The position numbers were made by a program, and so were the translations under genes. From the NCBI GenBank assembly GCA_965644295.1, contig CBFFRP010000461.1, forward strand, positions 1 through 64,000: a stretch of DNA of 64,000 nucleotides, read 5' to 3'. The notes below the pieces were generated by a model. It was not told where the DNA came from, ran no database searches, and was given only the letters and a program-made list of their open reading frames with translations. The stretch is from Paraphysomonas bandaiensis (Eukaryota > Chrysophyceae). Below are positions 1-10,717 of the stretch, piece after piece (positions within the stretch are counted from its first letter, which is position 1; the number at the start of each line of letters is the position of its first letter).

Positions 1-2223
1 CCTTTATTCCTTCCGGAGGGAGTGTCTCCAGGGATTAGTGTGTTGCAAGAAGCGGTAGTCAAATTGTTTGGAGATCTGGAATGGGCGCTGTGTATATTTG
101 ATAATGTTCTGTTATTGGCACATGATTTTGATGATGCGTATAAGAAGCTGGAGATTTTCCTGGATAGATGCATTGAACATGGAGTTGTGTTGAAATTTGC
201 AAAGACCTGGTTAGGATTTAGGGAGATCAAGTTTTTTGGCTATTTGGTAAGGCACAATAGTTTCGAGCTCACGGACGATAGGAAAGAGGCTTTATTGAAG
301 ATTCCTTTTCCAGAGAATGGAAATAGATGTAAGAAGATTAGATCTTTGTTGGGTCTGGGAGTATTCTTTGCTCCATTTGTTCAGAATTACTCAGATTTGG
401 TTAAACATCTTACGGATATGACTAAGAGTAGTTTTAATTGGGAAGAAACGACATGGCAGCACGATTATAGGCAGGAGTTTGAAAACTATAAGAGTGGTTT
501 GCAACAGTCTTGTGCTTTGTTTTATCCGAATTATGATCTTGAGTGGACACTTAGGACAGATGCCAGTGACTATGGAGTGGCAGGCATTCTTTTCCAGACT
601 GTTGAGGGAACTGGGTCTAGTCCGATTCAACAGCAAACTATTGCTATCTGTTCCAAGAAATTGTCAGAGCAAGCCTTGAAGTGGTGTACTATTGAGAAGG
701 AGGGTTTTGGTATATTCTATTCAGTCAAGAAATTTTCGTTTTATCTGAGAGGAAAGAAATTTACAATCGAGACGGACCACAACAACCTTGTGTGGATGGA
801 GGCATCAGAAGTTGCGAAGATAATTCGATGGAGAATTTATTTGCAGGATTTTGACTTTTTGATTCGTCATATCCCAGGGAAGAACAATGTGGTTGCGGAT
901 TGCTTGTCAAGATTGCTGTATTTGTCCGGATTTGTGGACGAAAGTGACGATTTCGACTCAGATGAAGTGAACTTCGTGACACTGCATAACATCTTTGAAA
1001 AAGACGATTTTGAGGACGAAGTGCAGGAGATCGCGCCACCTACGGAGGAGCAGAGGATAGATTATCATCAGGCTATCAAGGAGGTTCACAACGCGCAAGT
1101 AGGACACTGGGGTGCGAAAGAGACGTGGAAGCGTCTGTGTAAGCAATTTCCGGGACACGGCGTGCCTTTCAAGGTGGTTGCAGACTTCGTGGACGAATGT
1201 ATCAACTGTCAGAAGAATAGGCGAGAGCTGAAGCAGCGATTGATTCCTATCACTAGACATTTAAAACCGCCTCATTCCAGGAGTGCTTTGGGAATTGACG
1301 CGGTTGCTATTACACCTGTTTCTAAATCTGGTTACACGCATATTGTGGTCATGGTTAATTTGTTTACGAAATTGGTGTACCTATATGCGGTGAAAGGAAT
1401 GACAGCTATCAATTTAGCTACAGCAGTGTGGAAGTGCTGGTGTACATACGGGCTCACGGATATGATTATATCAGATATGGGTCCTGATCTCAAATCAGAA
1501 CTTTTCGCAGAACTGGTTAAGTTGTCAGGACTTCGTCATGTTTTTAGTATTGCCAACAGGCATGTCAATGGATGTGAGCGTATTATTAAGGAAGTGGTTC
1601 GTCACATCCGTGCTATTTGTTTTGACAAGCGAATCGAGGCTGATGCTGTTTTGGAGGACGAACTGTTACTTGCCACTATCATGTTCATTCTGAATACCCA
1701 CGAGAGTAGTGAGACGGGGTATTCTGCGTTCGAACTGACGTTTGGGTCCCAGGATTCTATCTATAAGAATCTTTTGGCTGCCCAGGGGAGAGACAATGAT
1801 CCGTCTCATCAGCTGTTGAAAAGGCTGAACGATTACTTAGCTCTAGTTCGCCAGATATCAGCAGATTACCAGAAGTCTCTAGTTGAGAAACGAGCTGAAG
1901 CGGGTTTGGATCCTGCCAAACAAAACCAGTATTGTCCAGGCGATTTTGTTATGTTCGACGCTGGTGCTAAACCACATCCGAAATTATCCTCGAGGATGAA
2001 GGGTCCTTTCGAAGTGGTACGGCAATACAAGAATGATGTTCAAATTCGAAACCTTCTTACCGGGGAATTCGGGAATACTCTGTCTCTGATCTTGAGCCAT
2101 TTTTCGGAGATAAGGAATCGGCTATTGAAGCGGCGATGCGAGACCATGAACAATTTAAGGTGGAGGAGATTCTTTCATATACGGGAGATTCACGAACCAA
2201 ATCTACGATGGTCTTCAAGGTGA
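1..2223 (+). pseudogene. Ty3/gypsy retrotransposon Pol (3' part of RT, RNase H, integrase), 5' cut by window
   Basis: The reading frame is open from base 1, so the start lies outside the window. In order it shows the end of a reverse transcriptase (IFDNVLLLA where Y-x-D-D is expected, then the thumb/connection), RNase H (LRTDASDYGVAGILFQ, then TIEKEGFGIFYS and IETDHNNLVW), an H2C2 zinc finger (about bases 1087-1215, H-H-C-C ending ECINCQKN) and an integrase core with the D (GIDAV), D (SDMGPD) and E (GCERIIKE) residues. This is the Ty3/gypsy domain order. After about base 2065 the protein falls out of frame; the chromodomain-like C-terminus continues in another frame at 2136-2687. The element is therefore probably a decayed copy, or the break is a sequence error. 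The second Asp of the RT box is Asn. Confidence 0.85.
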
Positions 2224-2687
2224 AGTATGCGGACGGCGATATCTTGGACATTCCATGGACACCGGATATTCAGTGTGAGGCATATTATGATTTCTGTGAG
2301 TCTAGGCCTTACTTGCGGCACCTCGCATACGACTCGTTTACTGCGAAGCGTTTTATTTCTTCAATGAGGAAAGAGAATATCACAACAGTGTCGGTTGGAG
2401 ATACTGTCTATGTTGATCTCAGGTTCTACGGTGACCTGTGGTACGAGAGTCTTGGTTTACCGGATTATGCCACGGCCGCGTATGTCATGGAATTCACGTA
2501 CACCCATTGGTATCACAAGAATTCCAAACGCAAGATTAGCGCCCGTTTTAATCTCAACGGTTCCAACTATGCCTTCGACAACTATTTGGTCTATTGTTGG
2601 GGGTCCCAGAAGGATTTTGACCCTGCTCGCATGATTTTGGTTGATGCGTCGCTCGCTGCGGCTTATCCCAAAATTATTCAGGAGTAG
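2136..2687 (+). pseudogene. C-terminal chromodomain-like segment of the Ty3/gypsy Pol, frame-shifted
   Basis: This 183-codon frame overlaps the end of the Pol frame and continues it after a frame change. The reading just before its first ATG (SDLEPFFGDKES) resembles the usual linker after a Ty3 integrase, so the ATG at 2136 is probably not a real start. The segment EQFKVEEILSY...FKVKYADGD...WTPD has the layout of a chromodomain, which in chromoviruses steers integration to marked chromatin. The remaining 120 residues are not recognised. The stop at 2685-2687 lies 11 bases before a polypurine tract, which fits the 3' end of an LTR element. Confidence 0.7.
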
Positions 2688-2698
2688 CTACGGCATCC

Positions 2699-2715
2699 GG
2701 GGGGGGGAGAAAGGG
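2699..2715 (+). other. Polypurine tract of the Ty3/gypsy element
   Basis: A run of nine or more G followed by AGAAAGGG lies directly after the end of Pol. Such a purine run primes plus-strand synthesis in LTR retroelements and sits immediately upstream of the 3' LTR. Confidence 0.7.
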
Positions 2716-3750
2716 TAATGTAAAGCCGTGGGCTTTTATAACGCCCTTGGTAGTTTTATATGATGATATATATTGGTATAATAGGCGGTTATAGTATATG
2801 GAGAAGGAATGAACAAGTTTTATAAGTAGTTGATAGATTGAATTATTAGAGTGATCTAAAGGGAACGAAACAAGACTTACTAACCATCATGGACACGACT
2901 TCTGTATTTCCTACGAGCTTTTCGAGGGGGATGAGTAATACCAGCGTGATTAGGAGGAGGCATACGGCAGCGATTGGGGTTAGGAAGCAGTGATACACAC
3001 AATTTCGTGGGCCTACGTGATTGCCACCCGTTGGTTTACACCTATATCCATATAGCAGTCGGTGTAACAGCGATTTGAGTTAGGAAACATTGATTGGTAC
3101 CGCATGTGCGATATTCGTAGTCCATTCATCATTATGAGAAGCTTTCTGATGGTTTTGAACAGCTCTATGTGCTTGCTCATCGTTCCGGACTATGATATAC
3201 GATTATTTTCCCATTATCACACACCATCGATTTTCTGTGGAATGGGGAGGAATTCGTAGGGTGCCATTGGGCACAGATGCATAGGTGTTCTAGGCATGCT
3301 GATGGTAAAATTTCCCTATGTATAGATGGCTAGGTCTGTTGTACACTGGTTCGCAGGAATGGCGATGTTTAACGGGTTGAAATGTGATTGCAGTTGTCAT
3401 GAAATGTGCTTGCAATTTTTGTGGATTCGAAGATTGTCATTTTTGGGTGTTTGTGGCTCGAAAATCGGCGATTTTCTGCAATTCTCAAAAATTGGGGATT
3501 TTTGGGTTTTTTGGGACTCAAAAATCGGAGGTTTTTGGAAAAGACCTATTTAGGCGTATTTCAGGGGGTTTTTGACTATAAACGATGTAGGATATGAATC
3601 GTATGTAGTGTAGTACATGTTTGAGCATATTGTACGGTTGTGGTTGCATTCAATGTCCTGTGTATGAGGAGGAGTCTTTAGACTAGGGGTCTGTCTTTCG
3701 TTTTGCTTGTAACTTAGTTTTTAATAATAATTCTCTATGAAATTAACATA
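2716..3750 (+). mobile_element. Probable 3' LTR of the Ty3/gypsy element
   Basis: This non-coding stretch begins right after the polypurine tract (TAATGTAAAG, a TG at 2719) and a plausible CA end lies near 3749. It holds AT- and G-rich direct repeats (AAAATCGG / ATTTTTGG around 3460-3540). The 5' LTR is outside the window, so the limits cannot be checked; length about 1 kb is an estimate. Confidence 0.4.
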
Positions 3751-3780
3751 GTTGGTTGACTGATCTGTCTATTGGGAGCT

Positions 3781-4104
3781 TTAGATTGCAGGATACAGGG
3801 GAGCTTGTGTTTCTGGCTGTTGGTTTCTTAAAGAGTTATTATTATAGCTTTCTGTTTTGTTGTTTCGATAAACAACCATTTCATATCTTTTCAGTGATCT
3901 TACGTGCCGTGATATTGTGAACTGTCCGGAAGAAGAGAGCGCAGATATGCTGGTGCTAAAACTTTCCACCGGAAAGTCAGGATGACGATGGCAACCCTGT
4001 AGTATGTCTTGTTGCTCAGCAAACTGTTCATTTTGTTCAGCAAACCGCTGCTGAAGGAACTCCATAATGTTTGGAACCTCTTCTTCCGAACTCATAGTCG
4101 ACAA
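3781..4104 (-). CDS. Short ORF of unknown function, possibly a retroelement gag fragment
   Basis: A 107-codon ORF. The N-terminal half is acidic and glutamine-rich (MSSEEEVPNIMEFL, then two copies of RFAEQNEQ/QFAEQQD), a coiled-coil-like opening of the kind seen at the start of gag-like proteins. No zinc knuckle or other motif is visible. It lies beside a Ty3 element but on the opposite strand. It may be a fragment of another element or not a gene at all. Confidence 0.2.
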   Translation of the reverse strand: MSTMSSEEEVPNIMEFLQQRFAEQNEQFAEQQDILQGCHRHPDFPVESFSTSISALSSSGQFTISRHVRSLKRYEMVVYRNNKTESYNNNSLRNQQPETQAPLYPAI

Positions 4105-4510
4105 TATAAATAAACAATGTTTCTTTCTATCCGACTAAAGTATTAATACTGTAATCTTTCTGATGAGAAAGACCGTGTTTACAACGTTTTATGAATTTAA
4201 AGTGCTTCCCAAACCGAGAATACACTGTCCAGAACATCAAACCGGTGAAACTGCCTCCTAACACAAGCAAACCGCGAGTATAGAATGAATTAAAATTACG
4301 TTAAAACGTATTATATTAAAGAATAGTGAAATCATACAACACTCTATCTTGCCGTGAATCATCTACAGTTTACAGTATCATACTTGTAGTTATACGGGAC
4401 TTATATCCCTTCAAGAATACGGTAACCGCAATGTATACTAAAAATAAACTGAAAATGAAAGTACAACAGCATGCTACCTAGAGTACCGCAGTATAACAGT
4501 AACTACAGGT

Positions 4511-5092
4511 ATGCGTGACAGGCCTGCAAGGAAACGCGGCCGGCCTCGCAATGCAGCTAGGGCACTTATCAACGATGACCCCATAGATGTGGAGGCCCTT
4601 AAGCCAGGGGACTGGAAGAACGCATATGTTCGCCACCCACAGTACCTGAATGGTATGTGCGTGGATTACCGCGTGGTGCCGAACCACAGAAATAAAAAAA
4701 TTCTTCGCTGGCAGTGTCGGTTTTCTGATGCTCCAGATGACATCCTTGCTCATCCGAAGATTGTGGGGTTCGATGCCCATGAAATGAAGATTGCTGTGGA
4801 GCTACACCGGACTTGGTCATCAGAAACAGCCCAATTTGCATTCGACTGTGTGAAGACGAAGTGTGAGGCATATAGAATTTAATTTATGGCTATAGTATGC
4901 TCCCCTGTTTGACTAGGTGAATACTCAATTCCACCTAGTCAACCTAGTCATTGTAAAGTTAAAAATCTAATTATTTAATGACTAGGTTTTTCAACCTTTT
5001 GACTAGGTTATTACACCAATTTTGGTGTGACTAGTTTAGGAAATTCCCCCAAATTGACTAGAGGTCGAAAAATACATCCCCTAATATTTTGG
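4511..5092 (+). mobile_element. 3' fragment of a MULE-type DNA transposon (AT-hook ORF plus terminal repeats)
   Basis: A 123-codon ORF (4511-4882) begins with an AT-hook-like KRGRP motif and is followed by a cluster of direct and inverted CCTAGTCA/TGACTAGG motifs up to about 5092 (ending ATACATCCCC). The ORF from about 4720 onward (RFSDAPDDILAHPKIVGFD...LHRTWSSETA) and the downstream repeats match the 3' part of the better-preserved element at 40376-41973, including the same GGTGTGACTAG and TACATCCC terminus. The 5' terminal repeat is missing here, so this is a truncated relative. Confidence 0.6.
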
Positions 5093-5438
5093 TCGAAAGA
5101 AGCTGTGAAGGAAACCATGACGCTTGATGGTGACGAGGAATTCTTGATAGACTGTGTTAATATTAGGATCATCTCCCTCTAGAAAGATATTCTTAATTCT
5201 ACCAATATGCTGGAGTAGAGCTCTATCTTGCTTGGTTCCTCCTCCATATCATAATAACAATCTATATTAAAAAATGTATTTATAACTACTTACGCAACAA
5301 TCAACTTCCCAAGTCTACAAATTGCAACTTATTGTCACCAGATATGAAGGTGTATGTTGTAAGAGGTTACTAGCACTCCCTAGCTTGTAAGTTTCCTGCC
5401 TGCTCTTTCATTACGGACGGAATAGTTGTACAGAGTGA

Positions 5439-5923
5439 TTGAAAGTCTTTATATTAGCAATAGGCGTTAAAAACCTGCACCAACTTAGTAGCTAGATGAA
5501 TGCTAGACAATCTAGTTAGACCTCTACCTGTAACTAATCAGTACACACCTTTTTTATCCTACTATTTAACGCTACGAAAGCTGCTTGTGCGTCGCCGCAA
5601 GCACCAAGGTGCGACCACTTCCGCTCTGAGTTCTTAAGGTGAACATCCCGGATACTTGACTTCAGCAGCAGGCAGCCCAATACCCCGGTTACCCTTCAGG
5701 TGGGCCCTGTCCCGGATGCCCTTGAGGTGGTCCCATTCCCGGATGCCTGTTTATTTGTCAGGGCCCAAAGACGTCTACACAAGTGACACTTACTGGTGTC
5801 CCTTGTACCACACAAGCATTCGGCTATATGAGTGGGCAGAAGAATACCTGCTGACTATGTTCGCGGCTCACGTTAGTTTCCCAGAGATAATCTCTCCGGT
5901 ACTTATCCCCCAGAACACCACGA
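5439..5923. repeat. Dispersed repeat family, copy 1
   Basis: This stretch is repeated at 42260-42703, and its middle part again near 57978-58198. Shared blocks include TTGAAAGTCTT, AGCAATAGGCGTTAA, GCACCAAGGTGC and GACGTCTACACAAGTG. No long ORF or terminal repeat is obvious. The compact size and lack of coding capacity would fit a SINE or MITE family; the class is not determined. Confidence 0.6.
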
Positions 5924-7557
5924 AAAGGTGCGAGACCGACTTTGTTGAGGGAGTTATACAGAGTAACTACCGGCTGTAATATTTTACTTGCGAGTTACAG
6001 AAATGAGACGCTCTATAATAATAGTTTTGCAACATATTGTTCCCTAGCCCTACTGCTAGATACACACACAGGCTGTTCACAAAATTAAAACTCAAAATTA
6101 TAAAGAAGAAATTAGTTTTCATAATCACACGTGTATATTTTGAGTGCATATACATAGAACGCTTGCAATTGTATCAGAACGATTTCGACTATCAGTACCA
6201 CTACACTATACACTATACTTTCTCCTCGTGAAGTATTTCTCCTCGATTAAAATTGTTATTCTTTGAGTATTATCAGACTATGAATATATTGAACTTGATA
6301 TTACAGAGAATATAGAGCAGGGCTAGGGAAGAATATATTGCAATACTATTGTTACATAGCGTATCATCAATAATATTGATGGAGTTTTTAAACCAATTCT
6401 ATCGTATATTACAGTACGGTAGTGTCATAAATATGGCACTACGCTGCCAGACAAAGACTACCTACTGCTTAACTAGTCATAACTTTTGTAATACACATCA
6501 TTGGTGATGTTGTTATCACCACATTGAAATATACATCCGGCATCAAATGTCGATTAGATCTCAGAAACAAAATCACAATATTGAGTGTAGTAGAATGCAT
6601 ACTTTAGTGAAGCACTGAGGTAATAAGTCTAGCTGCCCTTATCAGGCAAGTAAATTCCGCAAGTCGTTTAACTGTAGGTGGCATTTGATTATTGAACGCA
6701 GACTCTTAAGCAGAATCTGAAAATAGTGGACCGTCGTGTGACATTAATTCCTTCTGGTAACAAGGAAGCATTCTTGATCTGCTTTACCTTTCCTATTAGC
6801 AGGTCTACTTGTCGAATGAGAGGTCTTCTCATTTCCAGATAATAATTTACATGAACTTATGTTTTGCATCCTACAGTTAAGAAACTTTCTAAAATATTGA
6901 TAGCAGTATATAGTGAGCTACTTGAACAGCATTTCTTACAGATACTGATAGAACCTTTGTACCTTTGACCGGACTACTAATCAATATATTTATATATTTT
7001 ACGATAAAACGTATGTAACTTCTTAATATGTATACTTCGTTTATTACATACAACATACATATATAGTGATCTTGTAGTAAGTGTATATATGTACACATGT
7101 ATGTACGCATGTATGTATATCGTGAGTAGCTTCAATCAATTACTACTACTGTGATGGGATATGAGGAGACTTAATAAAGGTTACATGAAGCAATCCTCGC
7201 TGTGAATATACAGTTATTGTTAATGTTACTGTCGTTATATGTTATTGTTTGATTACCTTTGCTAATACTACAAAGCTGCATAAAACCTCTATATATACTA
7301 TCGATTCTAGGTAGTGTACCTGGCTTATATATCAAGATATCTATAAATCTATTTGCAGCATATTCTATAGATATGATTCTATGCACAGTGCATTCTACAG
7401 ATATCTAAGATGTGTATACCGAACAGGGTAAGAGTGTCGCTTTGTTTAACTACAGCATGCATCGCTACAGACATGGTTGTTGCAGTTGATGACAGCGGAT
7501 CATACTCTCTACATACATAGATGACTACTGCATTAAAACCAATGCAATGAAATACTT
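5924..7557. other. Gene-free stretch with AT-rich MITE-like ends
   Basis: I see no supportable gene. Around 6020-6060 and 6310-6350 there are oppositely oriented GGGCTAGGGAA(C/G)AATAT blocks, the same signature that opens the repeats at 49947 and 52625 and a site near 43680. They may mark the two ends of a MITE of about 330 bp. The rest is AT-rich and unremarkable. Confidence 0.4.
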
Positions 7558-7760
7558 GCCCCATATTGACAGCGTAACTAATCACTGCGTGCGGCCCCCT
7601 AGTGGGTGCGGCTGAGTGCTGCTGCGATTGATCGCCTCTACCTATGTACACATTGCTTAGTTCAGCACTACCCCACCCAGGGTCTCACTGCATATTCAGC
7701 GCTGAATACCATGTGATAATGATGTAGCTAGTTGGGTTCAGTAGGTAGCTAGCAAATAAC
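7558..7760. repeat. Dispersed repeat, copy A (second copy at 52039-52234)
   Basis: About 200 bp beginning GCCCCATATTGACAGCG and ending GCTAGCAAATAAC. The copy at 52039-52234 has the same beginning and end with scattered substitutions and small indels. Non-coding. The remaining sequence to 8590 shows no gene. Confidence 0.65.
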
Positions 7761-8590
7761 GTATGGGACTTAAATCAAGTATTAGTTAGGTACCCACCCG
7801 ACCCCCATCCGAATCTACCTAAGTACGCGCTCAGAATGGGGCAACTTGTGGTTGATCTTCCACAGTGACATCACACTTGATTGGGTCGGATCCTCATAAC
7901 TGTCAAAAATGAAGTCGAGACAGAAGAAGTGGCCATTATTCATAGACACTGATATCGTAGACTACAGTTGAATAATACATACGTATAACAATCAGAGTGT
8001 TGTCAGTACATAACATACATGCATATGTCGTCAGGTTGGGTTCATACTGCTCCTAATGTATACATGGGAGTTGAGTGATACGATGTCATCATGCTGTCTG
8101 TCTATAACTGTTGATACTCAATGAAATATAATCATATGACGATAGATTTGTGTTCAGCACATCTGAATTAGTCTACCAGCATCATCCCTCCATCAACATC
8201 ACTACGAGCAGACATACTCAGACAAACAATGATATGATTATAAGGTCATCATGATGGACGACAGAGACAGGTGGTTGAGATGATGAAGACACTCACTTGC
8301 AACTTAACGCAACACTGAACTCATGAGAGATCAAAGTCACGAGAATGATAATGAAACAAAGTTGAGCAGAGTGTGTTGGATTTGATGAAAAGAAATCACA
8401 AACTGAAAAATAGGAGAAAATAGAGTGTCTCTTCAAGATACGTAGGAATCTTTTTTCTTGTTCTGATCGTGTAGAATGAAGTGATGAAGTGGGATGGTGT
8501 GATGTAGCGTGTATGTGTATATAGTAGCATCATATTGCTTCTATTCACTTCACTTCTCTTGTCTTCTATATACATATACATATATATAAG

Positions 8591-9588
8591 ATGGCTGATA
8601 TTACTACAGCTGCTCGTAAGGGTGATTTGAATGGTGTGAGGAGGTGTGTTGAGAGGGGCGATGATATACATACACAAGATTATTCGGTAACAACCATACA
8701 CACATATATACATACATACATACATACATACATACATACATACATACATACATACATACATACATACACACCTACATACATACATACATACATACATACA
8801 TACATACATACACACCTACATACATACATACCTACATACATACATACATACATACATACATACATACATACATACATACATACACACCTACATACATACA
8901 TACATACATACATACATACATACATACATACATACATACATACATACCTACATACATACCTACATACATACATACATACACATACATACACATACATACA
9001 TACATACATACATACATACATACATACATACATACATACATACATACATACATACATACAGTGTTATGGGGGCTCATGTGATATGATTTATAGTGGGGTT
9101 CTACGGCTCTTCACTGTGCTGCTGGTTATGGTCGCAGAGATATATGTGCATATCTCATAAGGAAAGGAGCAGACATAAATACACAAACCATTGTAAGTAA
9201 CCCCCCTATACATACATACATACCTACATACATACATGCATACAGACATACATACAGTGATATGGGGGCTCAGGTGATATGATTGTTACTGTTTTATAGA
9301 GGGGTTGGACGGCTCTTCACAATGCTGCCTGTTATGGTCACAGAGATATATGTGCATATCTCATAAGGGAAGGAGCAGACACAAATATACAAAACATTGT
9401 AAGTAACCCCCCTATACATACATACATACATACATACATACATACGGTGTTATGGGGGCTCATGCGATATTATTGTTATTGTTTTATAGGTGGGTTATAC
9501 GGCTCTTCACAATGCTGCTCGTTATGGTCACAGAGATATATGTGCATATCTCATAAGGAAAGGAGCAGACACAAATATACAAAATAAT
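8591..9588 (+). CDS. 5' exons 1-4 of an ankyrin-repeat / RBR protein gene (continues at 37612)
   Basis: Four phase-0 exons: 8591-8686 (32 codons, start ATG, MADITTAARKGDLNG), 9094-9192, 9300-9398 and 9490-9588, each of the last three exactly 99 nt. Each 99-nt exon encodes one 33-residue ankyrin repeat (TALHNAA.YGHRDICAYLI pattern, ending GAD.N.Q). Introns begin GTAACA or GTAAGTAACCCCC and end in TTTTATAG after a conserved TATGGGGGCTCA.GTGATATGATT block; their bodies are CATA microsatellite. The next matching exon, with the same 99-nt size and flanks, is at 37612, so 28 kb of insert separates exons 4 and 5. Whether the locus is still spliced across that distance is unknown. Ankyrin repeats bind proteins. 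Confidence 0.8.
8702..9059. repeat. CATA microsatellite, intron 1 of the ankyrin gene
   Basis: Nearly uninterrupted CATA tetranucleotide repeats with sporadic CACC and CACA variants. All six frames stay open, producing artificial Tyr/His/Thr/Cys/Met/Val frames that are not genes. Confidence 0.95.
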
Positions 9589-9604
9589 GTAAGTAACCCC
9601 CCTA

Positions 9605-9680
9605 TACATACATACATACATACATACATACATACATACATACATACATACATACATACATACATACATACATACATACA

Positions 9681-9716
<36 letters not shown>

Positions 9717-10286
9717 TACATACATACATACATACATACATACATACATACATACATACATACATACATACATACATACATACATACATACGTACATACA
9801 TACATACATACATACATAAATACATACATACATACATACATACATACATACATACATACATACATACATACATACATACATACATACATACATACATACA
9901 TACATACATACATACATACATACATACATACATACATACATACATACATACATACATACATACATACATACATACATACATACATACATACACATACATA
10001 CATACATACATACATACATACATACATACATACATACATACATACATACATACATACATACATACATACATACATACATACATACATACATACATACATA
10101 CATACATACATACATACATACATACACATACATACATACATACATACATACACATACATACATACATACATACATACATACATACATAAATACATACATA
10201 CATACATACATACATACATACATACATACATACATACATACATACATACATACATACATACATACATACATACATACATACATACA

Positions 10287-10312
<26 letters not shown>
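9605..10312. repeat. Long CATA microsatellite at the left edge of the 27-kb insert
   Basis: About 700 bp of CATA repeats following the donor site of ankyrin exon 4. A matching tract at 37443-37562 precedes exon 5. The large insert therefore sits within what was one CATA-repeat intron. Long frames on both strands here are artefacts of the repeat. Confidence 0.95.
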
Positions 10313-10321
<9 letters not shown>

Positions 10322-10322
<1 letters not shown>

Positions 10323-10450
10323 GATCCCACCCCAGTTCCTATAAACCCACTTCCTATAAAACCCACTTCCTATAAAAATAATGCCCTTTTGCTATAATCC
10401 CAAAACCTATAATCCCATTTCCTATAATCCCATTTCCTATAAACTGCTCA
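10322..10450. repeat. Left inverted terminal tandem repeat of the large insert
   Basis: Degenerate units of about 15-16 bp around CCCACTTCCTATAAA, starting right at the end of the CATA tract (TATATATAGATCCCACC). The inverted counterpart, TTTATAGGAAGTGGGA repeated four times, lies at 37336-37436 beside the other CATA tract. Tandem subterminal repeats of this kind are typical of MULE and related DNA transposons, so they may be the ends of the element carrying the transposase gene at 10718. Confidence 0.55.
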
Positions 10451-10717
10451 AAACCCCACTTTTCTCTCGTCGACTGTATACCTATTCCTGTACCTCAAAC
10501 CGTTTCCTCAATTACCATGGTCAACGACTATCATGGTGGGTCCAATGTATGCTGGAGGAGTATCGCTCACATAACACTCCATCCATAGGCATAAAAAGTC
10601 ACTTGACACGGCTTGATCCTCAGCAACACTGTCGACATGGATACCAATCTCATATAGAGGGAATGGTACAGAAACATACCGTTCCCTCTATAATCTCATT
10701 GTGGATACATAGTCACA

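Noticed and set aside
8680-10366. Long Tyr/His/Thr and Cys/Met/Val-rich frames on both strands
   Set aside because: They are translations of CATA microsatellite in introns; all frames stay open by composition.
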